A stretch of 64,000 nt of DNA from Parabacteroides sp. PM6-13. GTDB taxonomy: Bacteria; Bacteroidota; Bacteroidia; Bacteroidales; Tannerellaceae. Positions within the stretch are counted from its first letter, which is position 1; each line of letters opens with the position of its first letter. The translations under genes and the position numbers were made by a program. Positions 9,303 through 18,943 of the stretch are shown here, piece by piece. Location of the stretch: NCBI RefSeq assembly GCF_029892605.1, contig NZ_JARXWF010000007.1, positions 142,224-206,223 on the forward strand. Reading direction: 5' to 3'. The notes under the pieces were generated by a model that was not told the DNA's origin, did no database searches, and worked only from the letters and a program-made list of their open reading frames with translations.

Positions 9303-11141
9303 ATGAAACATCAAAAACAAATAGAATTATTAGCCCCTGCTAAAGATTTGGTTAGTGGAAAAGAGGCTATTCTGCATGGGGCGGATGCGGTTTATATCGG
9401 TGCGCCTAAGTTTAGTGCCCGGGCGGCGGCAGGCAATTCGGTCGAGGATATCCGCCAACTTTGTGAATTTGCGCATATCTATGACGCCCGTATTTACATT
9501 GCCTTGAACACGATCCTGAAGGATGAAGAGTTGAAGGAGACGGAGAAGCTGATTGGGGAATTGTACAGGGCGGGAGCCGATGCCCTTATTGTGCAGGATA
9601 TGGGCATTGCCATGCTGGATATACCGCCTATTCCGTTGCATGCGAGTACGCAGATGGATAACCGGACGGTGGAAAAGGTACGGTTTCTGGAAGACAGCGG
9701 ATTTGATCAGGTAGTCTTGGCGCGCGAGCTTGCCTTGCCTCAGATACGGGAGATCGCGGAAAATACATCGGTCAACCTGGAGGTGTTTGTTCATGGCGCC
9801 TTGTGCGTGAGCTACAGTGGGTTATGTTATCTGAGCGCTGCCCTGAGCGGGCGGAGTGCTAACCGGGGAGAGTGTGCGCAGTATTGCCGTCTTCCCTACG
9901 ATCTGGTTGATCGTGATGATACCCCGATTCTGTCCCAAAAGCATTTGTTATCGTTGAAAGATATGAACCGTTCGGCGGACCTGGAAGCCTTATTGGATGC
10001 CGGTGTTTCCTCGTTCAAGATCGAAGGGCGGTTGAAAGATGTCTCGTATGTAAAAAATATAACGGCCTATTACCGGAAGAGGCTGGATGCGATACTGGCG
10101 CGCCGACCGGAATACCGGCGTTCGTCGGCAGGAGAGAGCCGGTATACGTTTGAACCTGTTCCGGAAAAGAGCTTTAACCGTGGCTTTACCTCCTATTGGC
10201 TGGATAGGCGAAGTCAAGATATCACCTCGTTTGATACACCGAAGTCGATAGGCGAAGCGGTTGGAACGGTGAAAGAGATCAAAGGCAACTCCTTTACGGT
10301 GGCTGGCGTGAAATCATTACATAATGGCGACGGATTGGTTTTCTTTAATCCCCAAGGCGAACTGGACGGATTTCGGGTAAATCGGGTAGAGGATAATCGT
10401 GTTTTCCCGGCCGAGATGCCCACCATTCAACCTAAGACGCCGCTTTACCGGAATATGGATCAGGAGTTTGAGAAGCTGTTGGACAAGCCTTCGGCCACAC
10501 GGAAGATAGCGGTGGATATCACCTTCGCGGATTATGCCCGGGGCTTCACCCTGGCGATGACCGATGAAACAGGCGCTCGGGTGGAGATGCCGTTTCCTTG
10601 CGAAAAGGAGGAGGCACGCTCTGATCAGCGGAAGAATATAGAGACGCAATTGACTAAGTTGGGCAATACGCCCTTTGAGGCGCGCGATGTGAGGGTTTCG
10701 CTGACCAAGAACTGGTTTATACCCTCTTCGGTATTGAATGAGATGCGTCGTCAGCTGGTCGATCGATTATTGATGGCTCGTCGGATGCGTTATCCTGCTC
10801 TGTCTGCGCGTCCTATCATGCGAAGAAATTCGGCTGTGGCCTATCCACAGACAACGCTTTCCTATCAGGGGAATGTGTATAATGAAAAGGCGGCTTCGTT
10901 TTATGCGCTCCATGGCGTAGAAGCGATTGAACCGGCCTTTGAAAAAGAGAATAAAAAAGAGGTACCGCTTATGTTTACGAAGCATTGCCTTCGCTATTCG
11001 TTGGGGTGGTGTCCGGTGTGGCAGAAAAAGGCTTCTCCCTATCAGGAACCCTATTTCCTGGTTTATAAGGGAAATCGCCTGCGGTTGGCCTTTGATTGCA
11101 AGGCGTGTGAAATGAAGGTGTTTTTGGATGAAAGCCGATGA
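9303..11141 (+). CDS. U32-family protein (RlhA/YdcP-like, 'collagenase-like')
   Basis: Member of peptidase family U32, 612 residues from the ATG at 9303; an in-frame TTG at 9279 abuts the metA stop and is less likely. The TIM-barrel N-terminal part carries the conserved cysteine block GALCVSYSGLCYLS ... GECAQYCR (about residues 165-200), and the long C-terminal region ends in a second cysteine cluster (CLRYSLGWC ... CKACE). Length and layout resemble E. coli RlhA (YdcP), which hydroxylates a 23S rRNA cytidine, more than the shorter TrhP. Whether it modifies RNA or cleaves protein is not settled by sequence. Just 24 nt separate it from metA, so co-transcription is possible. Confidence 0.8.
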   Translation: MKHQKQIELLAPAKDLVSGKEAILHGADAVYIGAPKFSARAAAGNSVEDIRQLCEFAHIYDARIYIALNTILKDEELKETEKLIGELYRAGADALIVQDMGIAMLDIPPIPLHASTQMDNRTVEKVRFLEDSGFDQVVLARELALPQIREIAENTSVNLEVFVHGALCVSYSGLCYLSAALSGRSANRGECAQYCRLPYDLVDRDDTPILSQKHLLSLKDMNRSADLEALLDAGVSSFKIEGRLKDVSYVKNITAYYRKRLDAILARRPEYRRSSAGESRYTFEPVPEKSFNRGFTSYWLDRRSQDITSFDTPKSIGEAVGTVKEIKGNSFTVAGVKSLHNGDGLVFFNPQGELDGFRVNRVEDNRVFPAEMPTIQPKTPLYRNMDQEFEKLLDKPSATRKIAVDITFADYARGFTLAMTDETGARVEMPFPCEKEEARSDQRKNIETQLTKLGNTPFEARDVRVSLTKNWFIPSSVLNEMRRQLVDRLLMARRMRYPALSARPIMRRNSAVAYPQTTLSYQGNVYNEKAASFYALHGVEAIEPAFEKENKKEVPLMFTKHCLRYSLGWCPVWQKKASPYQEPYFLVYKGNRLRLAFDCKACEMKVFLDESR

Positions 11142-11170
11142 TATATGTTAATTTCTAAATCTATAATCAA

Positions 11171-12001
11171 ATGAAGAATCTACTTTTTACTCTTGTTTTT
11201 TTAGCAGGCATGCTATGTGTCGGTTGCTCCGGCGAGCAAAAGCCATTAGATCCGGAGAAGCCGGTCTATGTAACGGTTAATACCTCTATGGGCAAAGTGA
11301 CGGTATTGCTTTACGACGACACTCCTTTGCATAAAGAGAACTTTATTCGTTTGTGCCAGGAGGGCGCTTATGATGGTGTTTTGTTTCACCGTATAATCAA
11401 AGACTTTGTAGTGCAGGGAGGCGATCCGACCAGCAAAGAGCGCGAGCCGGGTGCCCGTTATGGGGGTAACAGTGGCGGATATACGGTTCCGGCAGAGATC
11501 CTACCTCACTACTTCAATAAACGAGGCGCCCTGATCGATGCCAAGCAGGGGGATGATGTGAATCCGGAGCGTGCCTCGGCCGGGACACAATTCTGCTTCC
11601 TGCAAGGAAAGATACAAACCGATGAAGAGCTGGATAAAATAGAGGTGCGTATCAATGATATACGTCGCAACTGGTTGTATTATAAGTTTAAGAAAGAGCT
11701 ATTGGAGAAGGATGCTTCTTGGGGTGAGGTAGAGAAAGCCGATGAGCTGGAGGCAGAGTTGTCGCTTATGATCATGGATGAGATAGAACGGCTGGGTGGC
11801 CCGTATGTGATACCGGCAGATCAGCGGGAGGTCTATAAAACCCTTGGTGGATCACCTCATCTGGATGGTTCGGTGACTATCTTCGGAGAAGTGGTGAAGG
11901 GACTCGATGTGGTAGAGAAGATGTCTTTGGTGGAACGCGATGAGTTCGATCGTCCTTTGAAAGATGTGTATGTGAAGTCGACCAAGGTGTTTCAGAAATA
12001 A
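11171..12001 (+). CDS. Cyclophilin-type peptidyl-prolyl isomerase, lipoprotein
   Basis: Protein-folding enzyme that isomerises Xaa-Pro bonds, anchored in the envelope. The N-terminus is a short signal with a probable lipid-anchored Cys19 (CVGCS). The cyclophilin domain shows FHRIIKDFVVQGGDP, the active-site Arg/Phe block, and later FGEVVKGLDVVEKM. Between them is an insertion of about 80 charged, helical residues (about 150-225), a common variation in Bacteroidales cyclophilins. At 276 residues it is longer than single-domain enzymes because of this insert. Confidence 0.88.
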   Translation: MKNLLFTLVFLAGMLCVGCSGEQKPLDPEKPVYVTVNTSMGKVTVLLYDDTPLHKENFIRLCQEGAYDGVLFHRIIKDFVVQGGDPTSKEREPGARYGGNSGGYTVPAEILPHYFNKRGALIDAKQGDDVNPERASAGTQFCFLQGKIQTDEELDKIEVRINDIRRNWLYYKFKKELLEKDASWGEVEKADELEAELSLMIMDEIERLGGPYVIPADQREVYKTLGGSPHLDGSVTIFGEVVKGLDVVEKMSLVERDEFDRPLKDVYVKSTKVFQK

Positions 12002-12085
12002 GCGGCTCTATTCCTAAACAAAACCGGCCGAAATAGCGTTCTATAAGTAAGAAGTATGTATGTATAATTTATAGAACGAAAAAAA

Positions 12086-12640
12086 ATGAAACAGATTGCA
12101 ATTATATCCGCCAGTATCCGGGATGGGAGACTTAGCCATCGGGTGGCTCTTTTTATGAAGAAATATATGGAGGAAAACCAGTTGGCTAAGGTGGATATCC
12201 TGGACTTGAAAGCGTATGATTTTCCGTTGTTTACGGAACGGTTGATGTATCAGAAGAACCCTACCCCGCAGGTGTTGGATTATGTGGAACGTTTTAACCG
12301 GGCGGATGCTATCATCATCGTCTCTCCGGTGTATAATACCAGTTTCCCGGCTGCCCTAAAGAATGTGATCGACCTCTTAGTGAAAGAGTGGCGTGACAAG
12401 GTGGTGGCTGTCTCCTCGGTGACCTATGGCACGAATGCCGGTATCGCGACTGTGAAAGAGATTCAAGCGCTTATGCTTTATATGGGAGCCTTGGTGGTGC
12501 CCGCCTCTTTTACCGCAATCAATGCCGGGACGGAATACGATGAAACGGGGACTCCGGCGGATCCCGATATGGCATACAAGCGGGTCGGAGGTTTTATCCG
12601 CAAGCTTTTGTTGTTGACAGAGCAAACAAAAAAAGAATAA
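12086..12640 (+). CDS. NADPH-dependent FMN reductase family protein
   Basis: Flavodoxin-like fold, 184 residues. It has the phosphate-binding loop near the N-terminus (ISASIRDGRLSHRV) and the family block SPVYNTSFPAALKNVIDLL around residues 75-93. Such enzymes reduce FMN, quinones or azo compounds with NAD(P)H; the substrate here is unknown. Cytoplasmic, no signal peptide. It faces the SDR gene on the other strand with a 14-bp gap. Confidence 0.85.
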   Translation: MKQIAIISASIRDGRLSHRVALFMKKYMEENQLAKVDILDLKAYDFPLFTERLMYQKNPTPQVLDYVERFNRADAIIIVSPVYNTSFPAALKNVIDLLVKEWRDKVVAVSSVTYGTNAGIATVKEIQALMLYMGALVVPASFTAINAGTEYDETGTPADPDMAYKRVGGFIRKLLLLTEQTKKE

Positions 12641-12654
12641 TTTGTTTAGATTGA

Positions 12655-13380
12655 TTAGGTGTGAATAGGCAGCCTTTCCCAGATCCATAAGGGGATGAGC
12701 CGCCAGAAGAAAACCAATAGACGGTATTTCCAGTCGATTGTTATACGGCGCTTCTTTTTAAGGAGCGCCTTTTCTATTTGACGGGCTACCTTCTCCGGTT
12801 TTAATTGTAACGGGAAGGCTTGGTTTTTTAATAGGTCGGTGCGGACAAATCCCGGACGGATGTCGGTGAAACGGATGGGGATTTTACGCATGCGGGCTAA
12901 CTGGGCAAGCGCGTCTATATAGGTGTTCTGATAGCGTTTGCTGGCTGAATAGGCAGGGGCGGCGCCTAATCCCTTCGTGCCGGCAATGGAGCTGATCACG
13001 GCTATATGCCCTTTGCCCTGTTGCAGGAAATAGTGAAAGGCTGAATCGACCATTTGTGTGAAGCCTTTTCCATTGGTTTCGACGGTTTTCATTTCCAGTT
13101 CCGGATCCAAGGATGGGTTATACCACCCGACCCCGGAGCTTAAAAAGAAGATATCCATGCCGCCCAGTTTGTCGATCAAGGCATATAGTCGTTCGGGCGC
13201 ATCCGCGGCTGTGACGTCGATGGGGGCTGTCTCAACCTGCTGGGGCGCTTCGCTACGGATAGATTCCAATAACTCTGTCCGACGTCCGGCGATGCCTACC
13301 CGCCAGCCTTGTTGAATAAAAAGGCGGGCTACCTCCCGACCAATGCCGGAGGTTGCTCCTACAATAACGATTCGTTTCAT
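12655..13380 (-). CDS. Short-chain dehydrogenase/reductase
   Basis: NAD(P)-dependent oxidoreductase of the SDR superfamily, 241 residues. The Rossmann motif GATSGIGRE (about 7-15), the catalytic Ser in the ISSIAG strand and the YSASK catalytic Tyr/Lys pair are all present. The C-terminal tail after about residue 200 is basic, then hydrophobic (LLVFFWRLIPLWIW), suggesting membrane association. The substrate is unknown. Its stop abuts the ABC-transporter genes' region on the same strand: only 2 bp separate its start from the end of the upstream ABC ATPase gene, so it is probably the last gene of that transcript. Confidence 0.85.
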   Translation of the reverse strand: MKRIVIVGATSGIGREVARLFIQQGWRVGIAGRRTELLESIRSEAPQQVETAPIDVTAADAPERLYALIDKLGGMDIFFLSSGVGWYNPSLDPELEMKTVETNGKGFTQMVDSAFHYFLQQGKGHIAVISSIAGTKGLGAAPAYSASKRYQNTYIDALAQLARMRKIPIRFTDIRPGFVRTDLLKNQAFPLQLKPEKVARQIEKALLKKKRRITIDWKYRLLVFFWRLIPLWIWERLPIHT

Positions 13381-13382
13381 GT

Positions 13383-14093
13383 CTATTCGATGCTTTTTTC
13401 CAGAAAATAGGCATTGAGTTCGGCAATGGCTGCCGGCGAATTGTCCATGTCTTTCACGATCTTTCCGCTTTCAAGCAATACCACCCGATTGGATATATCA
13501 GTGGTGTAGTTTAGGTTATGGCTTGAAATAAGGATCGTCGTCTTCTCCGTTTCGTTCATCTGCCGGATCATATCGCGTATCTCCATCTGGGAAGAGGGGT
13601 CGAGGAAGTTGAATGGCTCGTCGAGTATCAACAGTTGCGGACGGATCATCATAGCAGCCATGATGCCGATCTTTTGTTTATTACCTGCTGAGAAATTGCG
13701 GATATACTTCTTTTGTCCCAGTATTTCACTGTTCATAAAGCGGCCGAATGGGGCTAATCGCTCGTTTACCTCCTCTTTGTTCAACTGATAGGCCTGTCCC
13801 ACGAAGTAGAAATACTCTTCGGGTGTGAGGAAATCGATCAGGAAACGGTTGTCCAGGAAAGAACCGGTATAGCCTTTCCAGTCTTCGCTTTTGGTGACAT
13901 CAACACCTTTACTCAATACATACCCGCTATCGGCCTTCAACAGATCCAGGATAAGACGGAATAGGGTTGTTTTTCCGGCTCCGTTATTGCCTACCAGTCC
14001 CAATAAGGTACCTTCCGCGATGGTTAACTCAGGAATATCGATGGCTACTTTGTCGCCGAATCGTTTGCTCAGATCTTTTATTGTAATGTCCAT
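13383..14093 (-). CDS. ABC transporter ATP-binding protein
   Basis: ATPase of an ABC-2 type exporter, 236 residues. Walker A GNNGAGKTT (about 34-42), signature NFSAGNKQK, Walker B LLILDEPF and the switch SSHN are clear. The upstream gene encodes a large DUF5687 membrane protein, its probable permease, so the two likely form one export system. Direction of transport is inferred from the family. Substrate unknown. Confidence 0.88.
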   Translation of the reverse strand: MDITIKDLSKRFGDKVAIDIPELTIAEGTLLGLVGNNGAGKTTLFRLILDLLKADSGYVLSKGVDVTKSEDWKGYTGSFLDNRFLIDFLTPEEYFYFVGQAYQLNKEEVNERLAPFGRFMNSEILGQKKYIRNFSAGNKQKIGIMAAMMIRPQLLILDEPFNFLDPSSQMEIRDMIRQMNETEKTTILISSHNLNYTTDISNRVVLLESGKIVKDMDNSPAAIAELNAYFLEKSIE

Positions 14094-14099
14094 TTTTTT

Positions 14100-14180
14100 A
14101 ATTGATAATTGATAGTTGATAATTGATAATTAATTGCTTCTTGCTTCTTAACTTCTTGCTTCTTGACTTCTTAACTTCTT
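14100..14180. repeat. Low-complexity intergenic spacer
   Basis: Two runs of simple imperfect repeats: AATTGATAATTGATAGTTGAT-like units (14102-14133), then CTTCTTGCTTCTTAACTT-like units (14137-14180). No gene or hairpin stands out. Confidence 0.6.
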
Positions 14181-14185
14181 ACTCC

Positions 14186-15676
14186 TTAAGCGTTGCTCCG
14201 AAACCCTTCCATATTAATGTGTTTCCGTTTCAGAAAGCGGTTGTATGTCCAGCGAAGCCAGGATTTTGCCGTGATGGTGAAAAGCAATCCCATGCCCAGC
14301 ATATAATAGTTGGCAATTGCTTCATTGAAGATCCCGGCAATGATCATCGCGATGATTACCGGGAGGAACATACCCAGCATGGTTACAACCAGCATATTGC
14401 CCGAGGTGCCTTTCCAGTTCATGGCCCCTCCGTCGAAAAGGTCGAAGTAACTTTTGTTATATACCGCATTCTGAAACATCAGGAAATAGAGGAAGCCGAC
14501 GGAATAGAAAAACACCGAGATAAGAAAAAAGAAATCGAGCTTGCCCATAAATACGGGAACCATAAGAATCAACAAGGTTAATACAGAGCTGGCGCTGTAG
14601 AATATGTATTTTCCTTTCAATAGGTTGAGGATTGAGTGCTTGCGCACCATTAATCCGTCGAAGAAAGAGGATTCGGAGGTGAACATGTATTGCGACATAA
14701 TCAATCCCAGGAATCCAACTAAGAAAAGGGTGAAGAAGAGCTTAGAGAAGTAGATCCGGTTAATCTGTGAATCCGCGCTAAAGAGCATAATAAAGTAGAA
14801 GACAAAGAAGAAGCCCATCATATACATCTGCTGTTTCAAGCGCTTGGAACGAAAGATCATCTTGATCTCTGTCTGAATAAACTCACCCTTTTCGCCCAGT
14901 TTATCGAGGAATGAGAATCCGCTAAAGGTGGTGGCATCCTTCACCTTCTTGCCTTGTAATTCACGGTATACCTCCTGGCGCATAAAGCGTTGGTTCATTT
15001 TCCACAGCACAAACAGAATGGCTATCTCGGCCAGCCAGACGAACGGATTCTTTGCCAATACCCATTCGCCCATCTTTACCGTAAACTCGCCAATGGGTGA
15101 CCAGGCCGGAATGGTTAAGGCAAACAGACCGACCACTACCAGGAAAGGAAGGTAGTAGAGCCATCCGCTTATCTTCTGTAGCTGGTTTACCATATTGACC
15201 AGTAGGCTATTGCCTACACACAATAGATAGAAGAAAAGGATATACAATACGGCCGAAAGGAATCCGAAATAGGGCGTGATTGCTTTCAGTCCGAAAGGAA
15301 TCACCAGGAAGAACCAATAGAGGTTCCAGACGTTGGAAAACTCTTTTATCAACAGGAAGTTGAATAGTTTGTTTCGCTTGATAGGCAGTGTGAGATAAGG
15401 AGCTATCTGCATGGAATTGCTCTGCTTCATAGTGTACTTCAATATGAAATCGAAGAGGAACAGCGGGAAAAGAATATGATTGAAGGTGTCGATGGCATAG
15501 GTATATGCACCGACATCCAATAATATCTTTTCAAGCAGGAAGCCAACCGACATCAGTTGAAGCCCCAGAATTCCGAAGATAATGAACATAAATACTTTCA
15601 CTCCCATGTTGCGCTCGAACATGGAGTGTCGTCTGAAAGCCTTCCACTGATGGCTTTGAAGTTCTTTTTCTAACAT
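14186..15676 (-). CDS. DUF5687 membrane protein (probable ABC permease)
   Basis: Integral membrane protein of 496 residues with about 12 hydrophobic segments and little else. It matches the DUF5687 family of Bacteroidetes permease-like proteins as I recognise it from its pattern and its pairing with an ABC ATPase just downstream. The start ATG at 15676 follows a leader without an obvious promoter match. Together with the 13383-14093 ATPase it should form an exporter; no solute can be assigned. Confidence 0.75.
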   Translation of the reverse strand: MLEKELQSHQWKAFRRHSMFERNMGVKVFMFIIFGILGLQLMSVGFLLEKILLDVGAYTYAIDTFNHILFPLFLFDFILKYTMKQSNSMQIAPYLTLPIKRNKLFNFLLIKEFSNVWNLYWFFLVIPFGLKAITPYFGFLSAVLYILFFYLLCVGNSLLVNMVNQLQKISGWLYYLPFLVVVGLFALTIPAWSPIGEFTVKMGEWVLAKNPFVWLAEIAILFVLWKMNQRFMRQEVYRELQGKKVKDATTFSGFSFLDKLGEKGEFIQTEIKMIFRSKRLKQQMYMMGFFFVFYFIMLFSADSQINRIYFSKLFFTLFLVGFLGLIMSQYMFTSESSFFDGLMVRKHSILNLLKGKYIFYSASSVLTLLILMVPVFMGKLDFFFLISVFFYSVGFLYFLMFQNAVYNKSYFDLFDGGAMNWKGTSGNMLVVTMLGMFLPVIIAMIIAGIFNEAIANYYMLGMGLLFTITAKSWLRWTYNRFLKRKHINMEGFRSNA

Positions 15677-15821
15677 TGATTTGATTTGTTTGCTTTACTA
15701 TTTCTTTAAATCAGTCGCAAACAAACACATTTTCTTACAAATTAGTACAAAAAAAGAGAGGAAAAAGTCATTTTTTCCTCTCTGTCAAATAAAAAAGTAT
15801 AGATTGGCTTGTATGGTACGG

Positions 15822-16745
15822 TTAAATGGCTACGGCAGGTGCATGTTCCAACCGGCGGTATTCCAAGGGAGACATGCCCAAGTATTTCTTAAAAAACTTA
15901 CCGAATGTGGACTGATCGGAGAAGTTAAGCCGATAAGCGATTTGCTGAACGGGCTCTTGTGTTGTCTTTAACAATTTGCGTGCCTCCATCAGCAAGGTAT
16001 CGTCTATCCACTTATTGGTTGTTTTTCCGGTCAGTTTTTTGATAATCAACGTAAGGTATTGAGGGGAAACGAATAGTTTTTCGGCATAAAACCCTACTTC
16101 GTGTTCCTCTTTATAATGTTCCAATAACAGATCCATGAATTGAATAAACAGCTCTTCCTTGCGGCTGAATGTTAATGTGTTATTCTCTTCCCGGCTGTTG
16201 AGGATATGTGTCAGGTCGAACATGAATGATTTGAAACTGACATAAATGAATTCTTTGTAGAAAGAAGAATCCTTTTGTTCGTTTATTTTGTGTTTCAGTA
16301 TATGGAAACTTTGGTTGATCAACTCGCTCTCTTCCTGGGTGAGGGTGATTTTGATCCATAGTTTGATGAACAAACGATTATAGAAAGAACGTATGTTCTT
16401 GTTCGGTAAACATTCATCCATAAAGCTCTTTTTGACAATCAATACCCGGGCGTTGAAATCCGAAGTGTAGGTGTTGATTTGCAAATCGCTTAAAGAAGAG
16501 ACAAAACAACAGGTATGCGTTTCCATCGCTATGAGCTTGTTGTTTATGGATAAGGAACAACTGCCTTGTTCCAACCAAAACAGGGTGATCATATCTGTTT
16601 CTTTCCCCAGGTTTTCAACTTTTTTGATATTTTCGGGAGAGAAGTTTTTGTCTACTTCCAACATGCCTAATACGTTCTCATAAGAGGCAAATGAATTTCC
16701 CTGTTCTACGATATCTTTTTGACCTAAATACATCTCCTTTTCCAT
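15822..16745 (-). CDS. AraC-family transcriptional regulator
   Basis: DNA-binding activator. The N-terminal ~190 residues form a cupin-like sensing domain; the C-terminal ~100 residues hold the two helix-turn-helix units, with the family signature YRLNFSDQSTFGKFFKKYLGMSP near the end. I place the start at the ATG at 16745 (307 residues, MEKEMYLGQ); an upstream in-frame extension to 16844 lacks support, and a second ATG at 16733 is also possible. The neighbouring DUF5687 gene starts 145 bp downstream on the same strand, but a regulatory link is only a guess. Confidence 0.85.
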   Translation of the reverse strand: MEKEMYLGQKDIVEQGNSFASYENVLGMLEVDKNFSPENIKKVENLGKETDMITLFWLEQGSCSLSINNKLIAMETHTCCFVSSLSDLQINTYTSDFNARVLIVKKSFMDECLPNKNIRSFYNRLFIKLWIKITLTQEESELINQSFHILKHKINEQKDSSFYKEFIYVSFKSFMFDLTHILNSREENNTLTFSRKEELFIQFMDLLLEHYKEEHEVGFYAEKLFVSPQYLTLIIKKLTGKTTNKWIDDTLLMEARKLLKTTQEPVQQIAYRLNFSDQSTFGKFFKKYLGMSPLEYRRLEHAPAVAI

Positions 16746-16907
16746 CTCTTTTACTTTATTAACCGTCTTCTTTATGCCTTGAAAATGATAATCACATAGC
16801 AAATATACTATGTGCAAAACAGTCCGACCAAAATTGTTTGACAACTGGCCATTATCTTTTGATAAGAGGGGTGAATGTATTCAGCCCGAGTAGGAGGGAG
16901 AGGACTC

Positions 16908-18893
16908 CTAAATGTATGCCACGATAGCGTCTTGCAAGCGGGAGGTGGTAAAAGGCTTTAACACCACATCGTTGCAACCTGCTTTGAACGCATGCTCCTG
17001 ATCAATGTAATTCCCATGTGTCGCCATGGCAATGATGGGAATGTTGATGGAAAAGGCTCGGATCCTTTTTATCGTTTCCACGCCTTCGTTGTCCGGATTG
17101 GAGATGTCTAATAGGAAAAGATCGGGCTTTTCAGATACATATAGGTCGATCGTTTCGCTTTTTGTTCTCGTTTGCGATAGGGAGTAATCGCTGCCAAGCA
17201 TATCATTGAGCGTATTGAAATCCTGGTCGTCCGGTTCAAGCACCACAATTCTTTTCTTTCCCGAATCATCGGAGTTCGATTTCTTGTTGGCGATGGTCTG
17301 ATTCGAGATCGCTGTCGTTGCTTCTTGCGCGGAGCTATATATGGGCAGCGAAAAGGTGAAAGTACTGCCTTCCCGGAAGACGGAGGTGGCGCTAATCCGC
17401 CCACCCATGTGCTCGACTAAATTTTTTGAAATGACCAAGCCCAAGCCGGTGCCTTGTATAAAGCTATTCAGCTTTTCGAATCGCTGGAACAGGTAGGGCA
17501 TTTTGTCTTCCGGAATACCAGCCCCCGAGTCTGTAACATAGAAGTGAATCTCATCTTTTTCAACTTCCAGACGTAGGGTGATATGTCCTTCTGCAGTATG
17601 TTTTATGGCGTTGGAAAGGAAATTGTATAATACCTGTTTTATTCTGTTTGGATCGGAATAGGTGCGAACCGGTTCCGTTGGCATCATGACGATGAATTCA
17701 ACTTCCCGTTTCATTTTCAACTGATGAACCTCTGCTACTTCTTTAATAAGTGCGTTAATATCCGTCTCCCGCACATTGATCTCTATTTTCCCCGATTCGA
17801 TGCGAGATATATCCAAGATGTCGTTGATGATCTGAAGCAAGAGGTCGCTATTCTTTCGTATGATACTGATAAATTCCTCTCGGTTTTCAGGATCATCTTC
17901 TGCTGCCAATATCTCTGAGAAACCAACGATCGCGTTGAGTGGCGTGCGTATTTCATGGCTCATATTGGCCAGGAAGGTCGATTTCATTTTGTTCGTTTCT
18001 TCCTGTTTGCGTACTTCCACCAATTCTTCTATCCGACGGATACGGTCACTAATGTCCTGAATCATGGCCAGTACCATATTCTCTTTATAGGGCACGATAC
18101 GTGCCTGGTAGTAGAAACGAAGGTTGTTCAGGTCGACAGGATATTCTAATTCGCGCAGTTGTCCGTCTTCCAGACAACCGTGAATGTTATGTATGATCAG
18201 TTCGCTTACCTCGGGTGAGTAGATATGTCGCCCATCCATGCCAATCAACTCTTTCATGCTATGGAGTAGCTTCATGCTGTCTGGCATAAACACCTCTCTG
18301 AGGAAGAATTTATCATCAAACACGAAGATAAAGCCGGGCTGAGCTTCGTTCATGGCCTTGGAAAGAAGTGCCAATTGGTTGGCCCGTATCTCTTCTTCCA
18401 GGATTTTTTCTATATTAACCGTATAACCGATGATTTTTTCCCTTGTGTCGCCTTCCTCTTCAATGATGGCATAGAAATGATCTTCCATCCACATGACTTC
18501 ACCTTGAGGGCCTATGGCGCGGTATCTGATTGTCTGGTTTTTCCCTTTTTGTGTCCGGGCTAAATGAAATACTTCCCAGAGTTTTGGTAGGTCTTCCGGG
18601 TGTACATAATCTTCTAACTTGGTCAGATTATCATATTGCAATCCGATTTTATCAAGTTTCAGTACATGCAGGAAATCATTTAGATATTTCATGCATGCAT
18701 TCTCCATATCACATTCCCACAAACCAATATGATTATTGGATAAAATAGCAGTTACTTTTTGAAAGTATTCTTTTAGCAAGCCGGGGTTATTGTCAGGAAC
18801 TGAAAAAAACTGTAGCGCATCCATCCGTTGTAATTTAGGGTCTAATATCACAAAGGTAGAAGAATTGTTTTGATTTGTATCATTTATAATCAT
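16908..18893 (-). CDS. Hybrid sensor histidine kinase (PAS-HisKA-HATPase-REC)
   Basis: Sensor kinase of about 661 residues. Two PAS-like domains (about 50-165 and 175-290) precede HisKA with the phospho-acceptor His in FLANMSHEIRTPLN (about 313), the ATPase domain (N box NFLSNAIKH, G1 DSGAGIP, G2 GTGLGL) and a C-terminal receiver with the Asp in PDLFLLDIS. No transmembrane segment is visible, so it should sense a cytoplasmic cue. I chose the ATG at 18893 over one at 18929, because the latter would overlap the promoter region of the divergent dipeptidase. There is no DNA-binding output domain, so it must act through a phosphorelay partner. Confidence 0.88.
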   Translation of the reverse strand: MIINDTNQNNSSTFVILDPKLQRMDALQFFSVPDNNPGLLKEYFQKVTAILSNNHIGLWECDMENACMKYLNDFLHVLKLDKIGLQYDNLTKLEDYVHPEDLPKLWEVFHLARTQKGKNQTIRYRAIGPQGEVMWMEDHFYAIIEEEGDTREKIIGYTVNIEKILEEEIRANQLALLSKAMNEAQPGFIFVFDDKFFLREVFMPDSMKLLHSMKELIGMDGRHIYSPEVSELIIHNIHGCLEDGQLRELEYPVDLNNLRFYYQARIVPYKENMVLAMIQDISDRIRRIEELVEVRKQEETNKMKSTFLANMSHEIRTPLNAIVGFSEILAAEDDPENREEFISIIRKNSDLLLQIINDILDISRIESGKIEINVRETDINALIKEVAEVHQLKMKREVEFIVMMPTEPVRTYSDPNRIKQVLYNFLSNAIKHTAEGHITLRLEVEKDEIHFYVTDSGAGIPEDKMPYLFQRFEKLNSFIQGTGLGLVISKNLVEHMGGRISATSVFREGSTFTFSLPIYSSAQEATTAISNQTIANKKSNSDDSGKKRIVVLEPDDQDFNTLNDMLGSDYSLSQTRTKSETIDLYVSEKPDLFLLDISNPDNEGVETIKRIRAFSINIPIIAMATHGNYIDQEHAFKAGCNDVVLKPFTTSRLQDAIVAYI

Positions 18894-18902
18894 GTTTTTA
18901 TG

Positions 18903-18910
18903 TAAGTTTG
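18903..18910 (+). promoter_or_regulatory. -7 promoter element for the M20 dipeptidase
   Basis: TAAGTTTG fits TAnnTTTG, 33 nt before the ATG at 18944, in the 50-bp gap between the divergent kinase and dipeptidase genes. Confidence 0.4.
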
Positions 18911-18943
18911 TTACCTGTTTAATAACCAAATAATAAAAATACC